Part shown: positions 24,001 to 37,270 of the stretch, piece after piece | How the letters are laid out: every line of letters starts with the position of its first letter | How positions within the stretch are numbered: position 1 is the stretch's first letter | Origin: Gymnorhina tibicen | Lineage: Eukaryota; Chordata; Aves; Passeriformes; Artamidae | Direction: 5' to 3' | Assembly (NCBI GenBank): GCA_013399875.1 | Contig: VXAZ01006396.1 | Span: 255,076 to 319,075, forward strand | DNA length: 64,000 bases | Notes under the pieces: generated by a model | The model's input: the letters and a program-made list of their open reading frames with translations, nothing else | Database searches by the model: none | What the model was told of the DNA's origin: nothing | Program-made: the position numbers and the translations under genes

Positions 24001-27000
24001 AGTACTACTTGAGGCTAGGTTTCTCACTTGCTTCTCTGAAATCCAGGGAATGCTACATGGCTCCAAAACTCCAGGGGAGAGAAATGCTAAGCTTCAGTTT
24101 ATAGAGTAAAGCCCCCAAATTTGTCTGAGGAGCAGGTCTTATGCCACTTCTTTTGCTTATGAGCACAATTCACTTGAGCTGTCTTATGTGCTTTTTTGTG
24201 GACCATGCCATTTTCTTTGAATTCCACCTGTAGCTGTCTGCTGGCATCTGACCCATAGTTGGCATTTCCATTAGGTGCCAAGATTAATGGCAAAAATAGC
24301 AAAGACTAAGTTTGCAGTGCCAAGTCTAATTCCTTTTGTGAATCTAGCTCATTTGAGGTTTTGCCTAGAATTAATAAATACAACAGAAGTCTTCAATGGG
24401 CTTCATAGATTTTTGACTTCTTTCCCCCCCTTCTAGTACAGACTCTTTCTGTTCTAAAAAATTCCAGTCTAACAGACTTTACTCCTAGGAAAAGTTTTAA
24501 GGGAATCAATCTACATTTACACTTCTTCTTAAAGTGAAATAATGCATCGCCATGCTTAGAGTTCTGTATCCTCATTCCAGCCTCATGACTGTAATGTTTC
24601 TCCTACCGTAAAGAATAATGCTTTAGTGTTGACACACTTCAATCCACAAGATGTCAGCTGTTAGGATTTTCTGCAAAGTGAGATCATGCTCTTTCAGGCC
24701 GGTTTGTGAGTCAGCTGAAAGGACTGCAGTGCTGGTGGGGAGGGCCTTATTTTCATTCTGCGACAACGTTGTTTTCTTTCTAATTAAGACAGTGGAAAAT
24801 TTTACTTTGTCTTCGTTGTTGAAAAGTAGAGGACAGGAAAAGAGAAACTTGATTAGAACCTCCTATATACAATGCTTTGGCCCTGACTAGTCTGCCAAGT
24901 AAGAAGCAAACGGTAATTTTTTTCTTTTAAATGTATCTTAATTTCCTTCATGTTCCTGTAAAACAGTGGAAGCTGAAGAAAAAAGATGAGCCACCGATAA
25001 ATAATGGAATTTTATCATTGTCCATAAAGGACAACATATTGATTGATTGGTTTTGGTTTGTATAAAGGCACTTGACTGAAACTTCAGACACAACAGCAAT
25101 CATTATAAAATACAGAGACTTTAATAGCTCAACATCTGAAAAAGTACTCCAGCAAAAAGTCCCATAGTGCCTTGATCTGCCTCCATAGCCTCCTTGAGAA
25201 AAGCCAAGAAAAACAGCAAGGTTTTGTGGCATGGCTTGAAGGTCAATAAATCCTGGCTCTGCTAAACCAACGAGGGAAATAAAAAAATCTGGAACCAAGA
25301 ACCCCTCTCATGAAGTGTCTTGTGGCCAAGCTTGCTCCCAGGTAATTCAGGGCTCTGTCAGTCAAGACAATACCACTGGATGGATCTCTAGGAAGAGGTG
25401 GATCCAAATTACTGAGGGATTCAAAGCTCGAAGTCAGTACTTACACCTGTGCCACTAAGTGGAAGGTGGCACTGAGAGGCAGGCAGGAGGCTCAGCACAT
25501 GGCTATGGCTGAGCAGAGAGGCAGAGTGACCACTGGTGCAGCGTTGCAGCAAGCCCTGGCAGCACCGCTCCTCAGTGCAGAGCGGCCCCAGGAGTTGGTG
25601 CTGGCTGTGATCAGCACGGTGGATTGGGAGCACAGTGCTTTTGGTCAGCCAAGCTGTGGCTCCTCAAGGGTTTCTGAGCAGTGAGACAAGCATTGCTGTT
25701 CAGGAGGCCTCTCAGGCTACATAACAGACTGCATAATAGCTGTATAAAGATAAAGTGTGTTGGGTCGGCTGTGTGCTCCCTGCATCACTCACATGCGCAG
25801 CCCAAATCATTTTTCTTAGACAGGATTCCCCTTTACACAGCATGTAAAAGTGGAGACAGCAGAAAGCTGTGTAGGACAAGGCAAAATGTGACTTCTCGGG
25901 GTAGGAGAGGGCTCATCATTTTCCAGTGATTTACTGGTGCTGTTGGAGCAGTGGTAGGCAAAACTGCTTGAGCAGTTCTATCTCCTTTCCGAGAGGTTTT
26001 AAGATCTGTCCACTTCCGAGGTCCAGGCTGGTGGCAAGGTCTGTTCTGCTGTGTTTACAACAAATTGTTTTTTGCACACGTGGTATTTTCTCCCAAACCA
26101 ACACATCACCTCAGATGGAATCAGTTTTTTGTGAGACCTGTTGGGGAAGACTGCACATTTAGAACAGCTGCAAATGAACTAAATGCTAGCTGGAAATGGT
26201 CAGGCAACAGTCCAAGCTAACATTAGAACAACAGAGAGGGCAAAGCAAAGTGCTTATTTTTTTGCTGAATCAATAACTCCGTCCAGGTTAACTTCAAGGT
26301 GTTGCTTACTTCATTGCTGTGCATCACATAATTAATTTTTTCTGCATTTGGAGATCCAATTTGTGCAGCAGGCTTCCCACTGAGGCTTCACCTAGGTTTT
26401 AGTTTAATTTAGCTAGAGGGTTGGTGTTTTTTCTGTGTGTTTGCTTCTCCTCCCTGTGCTTCTAAATCTAACTCCTCATCGGGAAAACAAGGAAGCATTG
26501 CGGTTAAAAGCCTAATGGAGAAGCTGGCTCTGGAAAGCAGTATTCTCACCCCCGGAGAAATCTTGGAAATGGTGCAAGTCTATGGTAACTAATGCAGCCT
26601 TTGCAATGATAAATTTATTCCCTCATTTGCAAGCAAAATTGATGCACATTGCTAGGTCTTGATGACCTCTGCTTTTTTTTTTTTTTTTCCTGTCAGTTTC
26701 CCCCTGTTTGCATAACACTGTGTGAGTTTGAAAAAAACTTAGGGCTTTTCAGGACCAAAGAATCAAGCAGTAACATCTCCAGCTTTTCTATTTGACACGA
26801 ACAAACAAGAAAAAGAAATCTACTATAGATTGCTCTGTATGGGAATGATTTGAGCTACTCAGCAGTCTTTCTTTAAAACTCTTTCCTTAAAAAGGTAAGT
26901 AACTCCTGCTCCACTCAGTCACAAATTTCCAGCATAAAGGCTGGATTGAAAAGCCAAGGCACTGGAAAATAAGGCAGATAGATGTGGCCAATACATTTAG

Positions 27001-27745
27001 CTGGAAAAACTTTGCTAGCTATCATGCCCCATGCTGTTGTATATGATTATTAGTTGCAAAATAGCATAGCTTGAATGTTATTACTGAACATTAAAGAACA
27101 TTTCACTTCTAATTATGGAATAAGGAGAAGAGCTTGCAACTTACCTACCAAACATTTGCTTTGCACACATAAGAGTTTCCATTTTAAAAATCTTTTTCAT
27201 TTAAAAGCCTCTGCAAACAGGCTACCTTCTTTTGCAGCTTCCCGGTACCTTGAAGATGCCAGTGAGGAAAGAAAAAACCTGCACACCTTTAAGTCTATAT
27301 TTAATTAAAATGCATTACGCTATTTTGAGTAAAATACTGAAATGGAGCAGAAGGCCAAAATATTTTTCAGCCAAAATATTTTAATTAGAGACTTGGTGAT
27401 TGAGGACCTGAAAAGATCATTTTTTAAGATCATTTAGGACACTCCTGAAAGAGTATGGAGAGGACGTTCCTCAGGTCAGTGGACCTACCTTCTTTCTGTT
27501 GTAAGCGATTGCAACAAAAATAAATTCCACCAGTCTCACACGAAAGCCGGTCTTGATTTTGCCCCCACTACTTCTATTGCAAGAGTTTTTCAAGTCTTAT
27601 TCTGCTTTTTTAACAGCAAGAGAGCAATTAATGGCAGTTCTGCAAATTGAATTACTTCAATCTTTGGCACAGAGAATATTGCATAAGGACTGTGAGTTAT
27701 TAATGATAATATTAGCCTGTTACCTAAGACATCTTTACTTGTAGA
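21084..27745. other. Unique AT-rich non-coding DNA, no gene seen
   Basis: No open frame has a recognisable domain. The GC-richer part at about 25440-25690 carries frames of about 70 codons on both strands and no family resemblance. A 16-base T run lies near 26673. A motif-rich stretch at 26580-26670 is listed separately. No transposon could be named. Confidence 0.55.
26580..26670. promoter_or_regulatory. Candidate conserved non-coding element
   Basis: GCAATGATAAATTTATTCCC, CATTTGCAAGCAAAATTGATG and TTGATGACCTC lie in close order, ending at a poly-T run. The words suit POU/homeodomain and nuclear receptor binding. There is no repeat signature and no observable conservation. Confidence 0.2.
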
Positions 27746-27747
27746 TC

Positions 27748-27930
27748 TTCAAGTTCTTTAAAAATGAAGCAACTGTCAGGGTCTCCATTTTCATATGGGG
27801 AATTAAAGCTTTGCGGAGTGAGATGATGTACGCAAGGTCATCTCAGTTAACTAATAGCATAGCTGGGATTAGAAGCAAATCCGTACAGTTCCAGGCCACT
27901 CTGTTATCCAGCAGATCACACTGACTTCCC
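27748..27930 (+). mobile_element. Ancient MIR-like SINE (amniote, L2-type tail)
   Basis: The order of blocks matches amniote MIR/CORE-SINE relatives as I know them: AGATCTTCAAGTTCTTTA, CTCCATTTTCATATGGGGAA, GCAAGGTCATCTCAG, AGCTGGGATTAGAAGCAAAT, and CCAGGCCACTCTGTTATCC. These correspond to the family's CCATTTTACAGATGGGGAAACTGAGG, CAAGGTCAC, GCTGGGATTCGAAC and CCACTCTGCTATCC-like landmarks. Many substitutions and small indels show great age, before the bird radiation. The element is non-coding. The ORF-like frame just upstream is unrelated. Confidence 0.7.
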
Positions 27931-30900
27931 CTAGGGTTAGAAAGGATCCCTTGATTGGTGATAAAATAGTGTTAACTACTGAGGCTAGGATTTTTGAAAG
28001 AACCTTGGGGCTTAAAATGCATGTCTCCCACACACAGCAGTGCAGGGGTGTCATGAGCTGACCCTGAAAATCCTGAAATATCCTATTGTGTTTAATTTTT
28101 CTCTAAAAGATGCAAGCTGTAACAGCTTTGTCTCACAGTCCCATTTTTATGAAATGTATATGCATAGGAGATGCTGCTCTGCCCTGTTTTTGAGGCCATT
28201 CAATTAAGCTTATAATTAGAGATTTGCTGCTGCAGCAGAGAAACAGATAGTTACAATACTGCTTCAGCTGAACTCAGAGCAACACAGACACAGCTAGAGA
28301 TGGTTCCTTCTGTAAACAGTTTACTGCCTGAACAGAGTAGTCCAAAGGAGGCAGAGGGCACAGAAAAATGATATGACTCGTGTCATCTGTAATGTACTTG
28401 GAACAGACCCGAGAGCAGTTTCTGCTCCCTGATTCGGCTGCAAGCCTTCCTCAAGGAAGATCTTTCTATGTGGTTTTGCACTTGCTGTTTCAGTAGCATG
28501 TAAGGCCAGATATTTAAAATCTCTTCTTTTTTGCTCATGGTCTGTAGATAAAAGCAATCTCAGGCTTAACTTTACTCCCTGAAGTCCATGTGGGTATAGA
28601 TTGGGGCATTCAGGTATCTAGGTGCTTATTTAAAACTTCAGGTTGGATGCCAAAACTGTTCTAGCAACAACTTCGCACCAGAGGCAGAGCTCTTGTCCAT
28701 TGCTGAGCAGCTTGTTGTTGAATGGTGCAATCCTCCCAAGTAAGAGGAGTGGGCAGGAGGGGATGCCAAACACAAGAGGAAGCTGGAAGCTGCCTGGTTG
28801 CTGCCATGGGGTGTCTGGGGCTTGGTCAGTGTCTGAGCTGGCTAGGCCCACCAGCTACAGCCACACCTGAGCCAGTCCCTCTCTGCCTGCATGAGGTTAG
28901 TTAGGTGCTGCTGTGGCAATCCTGATTACCTGGGACAGAAAGCAGTCAGAAGAAAGGGAGGTCCTCAATTCATAAAAGCCAAAAGTCTTCCCAAGAGCTC
29001 CTCTCCAGAGTTCAGTACTGTCCTCCTTTGCCCTGCGGTAATGCCCACACTTTTTTCTGAAAGCAGATCACAGGATGGGCAACACAGACAATGTAATGAC
29101 TAAATCACGTGGTTTTTGTCTGGGTTTTGTCTGATGCCTTTGATTGCTTGGGGTATTTTTACTCATTTTTTCATATTTTTTTGCTGAAATACCTCTGGTA
29201 GAGCTGAAAAGCTGAGTTTGATGGTAACTGTGCTACATAGTTTGAAACTAGCAAGGAGCCATGGTTTCTAAGTAGCACAGTTTCACTGCCCTCAGTATTG
29301 CGGCTTTCAGGAGACAAGTAATATGCCATTTATTCACAGTGTTTTGATCTGTTATGTGTCATAGTAATAGCCATTGAACTGCAGATAAGTCATCTACTTT
29401 AAATACCAGGCTGAACATAGAAACAAAGACGTGCTCGTACACACACACATCCCCCTATGCATACACATGTAGTCCTTATAACTTCAAAGCCATGAAATTT
29501 TCCTGTTAAACAAAAAAAACGACCAAACAAAAATCATTAGTCTTTGAAACATTTTTCATAAGCAAATATACCAGCTCCAAGCGTGCTTCTTTCCTAAGGT
29601 AATGTCAGAGCACAAAAAGAAAGATCTCGTAATATTACTATTGTTCATAACCACAGTTTTAAGAGAGACATCATACTGAGAAAAAAAAAATGTTCTAGAT
29701 GAGTTTCCAGTTCCTTAGAAGGTGAATATCATTAATAGACAATTAAATCTTTTTTCATTTAAATCTAAACCTTATTTTTCAAGTGGTTGCATCCAAACAT
29801 TCCCTTTCAACTTCTTTTGATGTCGTGTTTCAAAATTGTGAGACAGGACCGAAATCTTCCATCACATTCTCATTTGTAATAAAAGTATTGCCCTACATAT
29901 GGTTCTGTAGTCATAAATCTAGTCTGTTTTCAAATTTTAATTGCCTTTTAAGTTACCAAATCTCAATAGTTTATGGAATTCAATGTATAACATTCAGTAA
30001 ATTATAAGATATGGTTACAACTAAGGAGAAACTTACTTTGAATTATGATAAAGCCATTTTTCTATTCAAAAACTATCCATGACCAGAGAGTGACAGGCTG
30101 AAATACAGTGATTATTTTAGGGACCTCTAACACTGTGTGTATAGTGCTTTGAAGTCTGATGTCCATTATCATCTTTACCAGCAGCGTTCATCCAGTTATG
30201 CAGAAAGCTAAAAGGAAAGGACAACTATAGGGACTGGAGCCAAATATCTTCAAAGAGAAAGTAATATTTTTGTTTTTTCAATATTCAGCTAGCTGTATGT
30301 TTTAGTGATACATTCATCAATAATCTAGTGAGTGACAGAAATGTTATAATTAATATGCAGTTTCCAAAATTAAAAATAAATTTGGCTTATCTCTGTGACA
30401 GTGAATAACTCCTAATGTCATTTTCCAAGAAATATATGAAAGGAGAATTTATAGTAGAAAGTCCACCCTGTTTTGTAAGGAAAACAGATGTTCATTAATA
30501 AACAGGCTGACCACGGAGCACTGGAACTACCATCTGGATGGGATGTTGTACAGGGTTCCCCCCCCTTCCCTTTAACAATTTAGTCAGTGAAGTTCTGGTA
30601 GGGATCAGGTGATTTAAATTTTTTTTTATAGCATGTTTGGAAATATGTTAATCTTCTGTTCTTTCCTTCACATAATTTCTTCCTTCATGCCCTTAAACAA
30701 GTTAATAAAAGGAGCAAGCCATAAAGCATTCCAGAAAGTCCTGGAAATTGGAAAAAAAAAAAAAGAAAAAGGAGTTAGCTATAGGAGGATCTCTTATTTG
30801 TCCTTGCAAATCTGCAGGTGGTGTATAACATCTTCTCCATTTGTGTGCCTCAGCCACTGTACGTGGAGAACTCTCTGTGTGTGTTCATGCTCTTTCTTGG

Positions 30901-31254
30901 CTGGATTGCAGCAGCACCTAAAAATATCAGGCAAAATCAGCCTCCTTCTGTGCTCTGTTCTGCACCTGTGTGCAGGGAAAGCATGTCCTCACCCCTGAGA
31001 ATTTGCACCTGAGTCTACACTCCTGTAGGCAGTGATGTTCATGGCTTAGTATTAAACTGTGATAATGGTGACATGGAAGTGCCTTTTAGGTGGATGACAT
31101 GTTAATAGTCATCTGTGGGACCTATGTGGACATGATGACATGTAGTGTCATCCTTATTTCAAGTAGGGAAAAATGAGGCTCCAGACAAAGCCAAGAATTA
31201 AAAACCAGATATCCTTATTTCTGTATGAGAACCTTGGTATATGATGATGCTTTT
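27931..31254. other. Unique AT-rich non-coding DNA, no gene seen
   Basis: Overlapping short frames near 28640-28900 and 30633-31012 show no domain. Short A runs lie near 29509, 29682 and 30752, and a CA run near 29440. No element can be named. Confidence 0.55.
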
Positions 31255-31400
31255 TTACCTCAGTGTGTAGGTGAAGACCTTCCAAGAGTCCCTACCTGTC
31301 CTTGCCCATTTGTAAAATGGTATGGAAAGGCTTAGCTAACTGCTGGGATGCTGAGAGGATTTGCCCTGCTGTGGGAATCTCTCAGATACTGGGGTAAGAG
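31255..31400. mobile_element. Probable ancient MIR/L2-tail fragment
   Basis: TTGCCCATTTGTAAAATGGT, GGGATGCTGAGAGGATTTG and AATCTCTCAGATACTGGGGT occur in the order seen in old amniote MIR/L2-type 3' regions (CATCTGTAAAATGGG, TGTGAGGATTAA, GCTCAGATACT). The match is decayed. I leave the strand open because the family's sense direction cannot be settled from this short piece. Confidence 0.5.
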
Positions 31401-34400
31401 ACCAGGATATTTTATCACACAACAACATTCCCACAATGTTTCTTGCGGCTGGTGCAAGGGAGTAACACTACAGATGTCAGATCAAGCAAGGTGCTCCAGT
31501 TGTCAGATAATTACAAGCTCTTACTAAGTAATTAATGTTCGTGGACGTCCCTTAATATTTGTGTACCTTCTCCAGTCAGTTTTACTACATTCTATCGAGA
31601 CTCCTAAATACTTTCTTAGCAACCAAACCAAGAAATGACTTGATATTAAACGTGTTACCTATTCTGTACTCACTATTGGCTGACAACTCTACACTGCTTA
31701 TTAATTTCCTGCAATGTACTGTTTATTGATATTGCCTTTATTGTGGTACCTCACCTCAGCCATGAAGGGAGGACATGCACCTTCATCTCGAGCTAATGGC
31801 ATTGCTGCCAATGCTGCAGGGAGGCTGAAGAGCAATGTGACTAATAAAACACAACCAATAAAAATATGAAAGAAAAAATGTCCCTACTAGAAAGAAATGC
31901 ATATTCCAAGTGCTTGCACAGCGCCTGGGGCTGTTAATCATCACTCCATGGGCACCCCTAAACAACTCTAAACAACAGTTAGAAAAGGATCAGATGGCTG
32001 TTTAGGGGACTCGGCAGAGTGGTATTTGTTTGACTGGCAGGTGGCCATGCTTGTAAGGTGCGCTGTGAATAACAACAGTGGCTTAAACATGAAGATGAAG
32101 GATTTTACTCATATGCTGTCTTTAGGACCCTTTTCCACTTTGTGTGAGGAGATAAAGGAGGTGCTGGACTTAAAGGGCACTGGCTCATTGCAGAGAGTGG
32201 TGGGTCCGGCCGAGCAGACCTATGTAAAGGGCAAGCTGGAAGCAGCAGTTTCAAGCAGTTTACCTGGACTGGCTTCTCCTGGGGGAAAAGGAATTTCTTT
32301 GTACCACTGATTAATAGCTCTTTCCTCCCTGTTTCTTGCCTGCATTTGTCATGGAGGAAGCTTGTGAACATCCTTTCCTCCTCTCCAAGTGCATATGTAA
32401 ACTCTCCTCTCATCTCCAATTCATTAATCATAAGCACTTTTGTTATGTGGGTTTCTCCTCCTCTACTTTGCCTTCTGAATGCATCTCCCTGCCATTCTTT
32501 TCCCTTGACTGCTCCTGCCAAGGGGCCATGCTGCCCACGGTGGTGGCCCAGGAGCTGCTGTGTGCAAGGTGCCCTGTGGGTGCCCAGGGCAGCTCACCTC
32601 CTGAAGCTGGATGCTCCACCTGTCGTGGAAGCAGAGGTCTGCTGTCAAGCTGGCTTTCCAGACTGGCTTTATGACACTCTGGTGCTGTGGGGCTGACTTG
32701 GCCAGTATCTATCATTTTGCAGGAAGTAAAAAATTACATGTAATCATCATCAGTCATTCATTATCAGCCCCTCTCAGCCTGCCGCTGGGCAAAGCTTTCT
32801 CCTCTGTTTGTTTCCCTCATGCTGATTGTTGCAGTTAGTTATTTATATATTTATTTTTGCCAGAACTTTGCCACCCTTGGAAAGCAAAGTTGGCCAGTGA
32901 TAATAGAACATGGATTGCCAAGACCTGGTTCCCCTTGCCTCTCATAAAAAAAGAGGTTTACTGCTAGTGATCCACATTTACTGAGTTACTTGGAAAGGAA
33001 ACTGTGGAATTTGCTGAGTTTTAGCAACAGGCATGAAGGCACACTGGCACGGGCTTCAGTAGGGACTGGTGATCTGAGCACATACCTGAAAGTCCTGGTG
33101 GGATCCCACAGCTTGATCTAAAGTCCTTGCCAAGAGTTCTGCCATCACCCACGCCAGCCTGAGCCTATCTGTGCTGTAGGCATGCCTTCAGTGGCAGTGG
33201 GGAAATAAAGCTTGTTTGACTTTACCTAAGCTCAAACGAGCAGCAAGAAGAGAGTGTTTCAAATGCTTCTGAGGGAGAACTGAATTTTTAAAAAGATCAA
33301 TGATTCCAATTCACATAAACATCCAGGGGCTTGGAGACTCAGCCAAACTTTTCTGAATTAAAAATACTGAGGGATTAGGCTTTCCTGAGACTTTTTCCTA
33401 ATGCTTCCTGCTTTAAGGAAATTTTTTGGCAGATAGTTCTCTCTGTTGCTTCACAGGTCCAAAACCACTGAAGAGGTCTCATAAAGGAAGAAAAAATATT
33501 TTTTAAATACTGTGTTTACTAGGTCTGTTCCAAGCGGGAATAAATAATGTAGTGTATGCAACAATAACAGGAAAGATCATTACCTTTGCATTAAGATTCT
33601 CAGTGTTGCTAGTGAAGCCAAGGCTCTAGACCTTGGCCCTTAGAAACCTTTCAGTGCCCATGGCTATCTGATGAAACCTCACTGACCTCCCCAGAACTTC
33701 AAGCGCTTTGTTGCCAGAACTTGGAGGTACTAAAGTTTCCCAGTCACATGTGTTTCTGACACACACCCTCTTTGCCCTGAAGTATTTAAGCTTTTCCTGA
33801 TGGAAAAGCATTCATAAAGCTACCTGGTATGTGTTCATAAAGCTATCTGGCTGCAGCAGAAGTCTCAAAGAAGTTTCTTTCTTTACTAAATTGCCTTGAG
33901 AGTGATGGAGAAGACATAGCCCTGACCTGCTCTATGAGACATAGTAGTTGTGAGTTTGTGTGCATGTATCTTTGAGATTAAAGTGCTGAGAGCATGCACA
34001 CAGCTGGGAGGTGGGAAATGGGGCTGTACATGCAGGCAAGAAGTGTTTACTCTTCCTCTTCCCCTCTGCAGAGAGCTGGGTCAAGAGGATTTGCTGCTTT
34101 CTGATCAGGCAGCCCTATCTCCACCTACACTGTCGTTTTCCCCTACATGTAGGACCAGGAAGTGTAAGTCCTTGCAATCCCACATGACAGATATAATGTG
34201 ATCCTTGTGAAGTGTGTGGCACAGGGAGTCGTGGAAGTAATGGATTTCATGTAACAGACTACACACCTCCAAGCTGCAATGTCTAAAGGGAAGATTAGCT
34301 GCTTTGGCACTCCTGCTCAGGAGAGGAGCATCTACATATCTGTATAGTCAGAGTTTTCTTTATGGGATGCTAGCAGGTGAAGGAGCCCCTGGGCAGTTCA

Positions 34401-36203
34401 GCTGAACTTTTTGCATGGCTCAGGAACCCAAAAAATCTATAGCATTATCATGTATCTTGCTACATGTGCCTAACTTGCATGTACTTCATAGAAATAGATG
34501 TCCTTAACGGTGGGATTTTCAAAATTGTCTGCATTCTTATGCTTCTAAATCTCTTTGAAAATAGTTTGATTATGCATCTTTCCTCAACTTTGCATCACTA
34601 ACTGTTTCCATTTAGTAGTCTCTTAGAGTTGCATCTAACCTGAATGCTACCCATTTGAGGCATATTGATAACACTTGTGGGGACCCAGGATCAGGAGAAA
34701 GCTTGACACTTGAGGCAATAAAGCTTAAGCCTAGCTTCCCTCTTTGTCACACAGATAAAAACAGTAACATTAATGATAATAGCAGAAGAAACACATATTT
34801 GTCTCTGCAATGTGGAATAATGATGGAAATTGGGTTGGGTGATTTCTCACATGCCAAAATTTTGTCAGAAGTGAGACAGACTCCTCCCTTTTTGTTTCAC
34901 AGGCAAAATTTGAATGGAAAATGGGAAGCAAATACCTTATTCTCTCTGTCCCCTGATAAACTGGTTTTATCAAAGCAAAATAGAACCTTTTGGCCACCAT
35001 AACTATCCTCACAAAAATACTCCTTTTCAAATGAAGATAAATTTACCATTTTTGTATTACAGTTTGCTTAATTTGCTTTTAGTGAAAATATGTAAATACA
35101 ATACTTTGGTATTGTTACAACTGTTCTTTCCTAGTTTATTCTGGAAAGGAACTTCCTGTGTTATGAAATTAGTCCAGTGAAAATAGAGGTTATTCCATTT
35201 TACCATACCTGCTGAATTTACCTGAAGATGTGCATTCAAATCTGGGATTTGTATTTTCTGTTTAAATATTCTAGTGCAAACACAAGCCTTACAGTCTCAG
35301 TAGTTTGACTGATTTCTTGTTTTACATGGTATGGTTTTTATTTGATTTAGCATTCAGTACTACAGGAGAAAATAAAAGTGAAATAATCCAGAAGCCTATA
35401 ATAAGGGATACTTTGAGAAAGAATACTCTACAAATTGTTTACTTTCTATGAGCTTTCACTCTTTGGATCCACTCACAAATTTCCAGCAAGTAAATTGTCT
35501 GCATGTGTATCAGTGGGCACATGTGCTGCGGATATATGGTAAAATGTATCCGGCTATAGATTTTTGTTACAAATGGGAAAGTCAGCCCACTGTTCCTAAG
35601 TTGCAAATGTAAATCCATTTATGGCTTTGTAATTTTGCAATTTTGCACGCTATTAACGTGAGATCAGTTTGCAGTTTTGCAGCTCACATGTCCTTAAACC
35701 TTGAAGCAAAACCCAGAGATTTATGAACCCAGGTGAATCAAATCTTCAAGAAAAGCTCTCACAGAACAGAGATTTGCACAAGTCTTATCTTCTGCCAAAT
35801 TAGTCAAGCAGAGAGCAGAGAAAACCTTTTATATAATATTTGGGAAGTGATGAAAAATGGAATAGGAGTGTAAGCACCACACTTGGCAAAATGTCTCCTC
35901 AACTTCTGTAAGAATTTTGATTGATAGATTCCTCTGCAGTCTCCTCCATTAGGCTAATTTAAAGAGTCACCTGCATGTTGCGAGTATAACTTGCTAAGCT
36001 TTTCAAATTACTCCCTTAAGAAAGAGGTGCTCTATGCTGTGGTTTATTAAACCCACTTCTTCGATATGTCTCAGTGCCAGACACATACCTGAAAAATAAA
36101 TCTGAGCACATATTGGATAGTGGGGTATTTGGAGGTTTAAAAGTACCAGTATTGGTTTCTTTCTTTGTCTTTTTCCCTCCCCCACCCCCTAAAGTAGTTA
36201 GTC
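31401..36203. other. Unique non-coding DNA, no gene seen
   Basis: Overlapping frames of 60-138 codons at 32.0-32.8 kb lie in a GC-richer patch and occur on both strands without a domain. A 17-base direct repeat lies at 33811-33850 (listed). A weak MIR-like word set near 34728-34775 is too short to call. No promoter or RNA gene is visible. Confidence 0.55.
33811..33850 (+). repeat. Short direct repeat, 17-base unit with 23-base spacing
   Basis: TTCATAAAGCTACCTGG and TTCATAAAGCTATCTGG differ at one position and are separated by TATGTG. It looks like a local tandem duplication. Confidence 0.85.
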
Positions 36204-36335
36204 TTTATAGATTATAAAGCCAGAAGGGACCACTACAATCATCAAATCTGACCTCCTGTTTAACACAGGCCATAGGCTTCGCTGAATTAATTCCTGTCTG
36301 AACTAGAGCATATCTTTTCGAAAGTCAACTTCTCA
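36204..36335 (-). mobile_element. Old CR1 LINE 3' end, antisense
   Basis: ATAGATTATAAAGCCAGAAG, GGGACCACTACAATCATCAA, TCTGACCTCCTGTTTAACAC, AGGCCATAGGCTTCGCTGAA and GAACTAGAGCATATCTTTTC are, in this order, the reverse complement of the 3' end of the older CR1 lineages abundant in turtles and crocodilians and present as fossils in birds. The CR1 tail would lie at the left edge. It is clearly distinct from, and more decayed than, the CR1 at 20.8 kb. It sits just downstream, on the same strand, of the hAT remnant. Confidence 0.75.
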
Positions 36336-36473
36336 CTTCCCAGCATATGAAAAGGTCTCCCATGACACCTATAGACCTTTCATAATGGACAGATTCTTCC
36401 CATGATACGGACAAATTGAGTTTTTCCTGGGAGGTACTGCCCCACTCTGAGCTGATAAAGGAAGACCCAGGAA

Positions 36474-37270
36474 CTATAGGTATGCTGTGATTACTTCTTT
36501 TGCTCTCTGTGATGTTCCAGGAGCTTGTGCATCTTCTGGTTTATGAGATATACTTGGCCTAGGGGAGCTAAGTGGAAGGATGAGGGAGAAGAGGAGGTGC
36601 ATAATGGTATGGCCTCCAGCACTGTTATTTATGACAGTATCCTTCCAGCAATCTGTTCCTGCATAGGGTGAAGGCATGGTTTCAATTCTGCCCTTGAAAC
36701 ATGGATTAAGCAATGTTGCTAATACATATTTGTCCCTGCGGCTGTCAAACATTTCACTGATACTAGACTCTGTAGACAGCTTAATAGCTAGGTCTTCTGT
36801 CAATGTTACTGCAGCAGTGTCTCCTTTGCTTTAAGATGCTGTTCAGATTTATTCAAGCAATAGGTGTAGCATGGTGCTTGGTAAATAGCTGCACCTGACT
36901 GTGTACTTGTATCATCACTGCTTGCTGACATCCCAAGTGACCAGATGAAATGGATGGACTAGGGAAACCAAGTGCTGAGAAGAATCCAGTGAGTGAAAGT
37001 TGGAAAGATCATCTGTCTCGTCCCTATTTTATGTCTCCTAACAGAGTTACACGCACAATGCATTATTATTCTAGAAGTCTCTGAACAATAACTACCATCC
37101 ACAGTAGCTGAAACTGTGCGTAGCCAGCAATATTGGACAAATGGTTCTGTTATTGTTAGCACGACGCTTTCTTTACTTGTGTTGATGTACTCTAGGTGTT
37201 GCTGGATTTCATGTAACAGTATTTTACATACGACCTGATTTAATTTATCTAGATGCTAGAGATTGAAATT
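36474..37270 (-). pseudogene. Broken hAT-superfamily DNA transposase (ZBED-like)
   Basis: On the minus strand a frame of about 109 codons (36803-36474) includes MFDSRRDKYVLATLLNPCF followed by KGRIE. This matches the hAT/ZBED transposase RNase H-like region, where the pattern is close to KRDxYxLATLLDPRFKGRIE. Further upstream on the same strand (37250-37120) a second frame reads ILLHEIQQHLEYINTSKESV, also typical of hAT transposases just before the DPRFK motif. Between them the reading frame is lost. The N-terminal BED zinc finger, the catalytic N-terminal region and the C-terminal dimerisation region are not recognisable, so this is an internal remnant. D of the DPRFK motif is replaced by N and R by C. 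It is non-functional. A domesticated ZBED gene is unlikely because of the frame breaks. Confidence 0.6.

Noticed and set aside
32105..32715. Several overlapping frames of 90-138 codons on both strands
   Set aside because: They lie in a GC-richer patch where stops are rare. None has a recognisable domain or consistent codon use.
34728..34775. MIR-like words (CCCTCTTTGTCACACAGATA, TTAATGATAATAG)
   Set aside because: Too short and too diverged to separate from chance.
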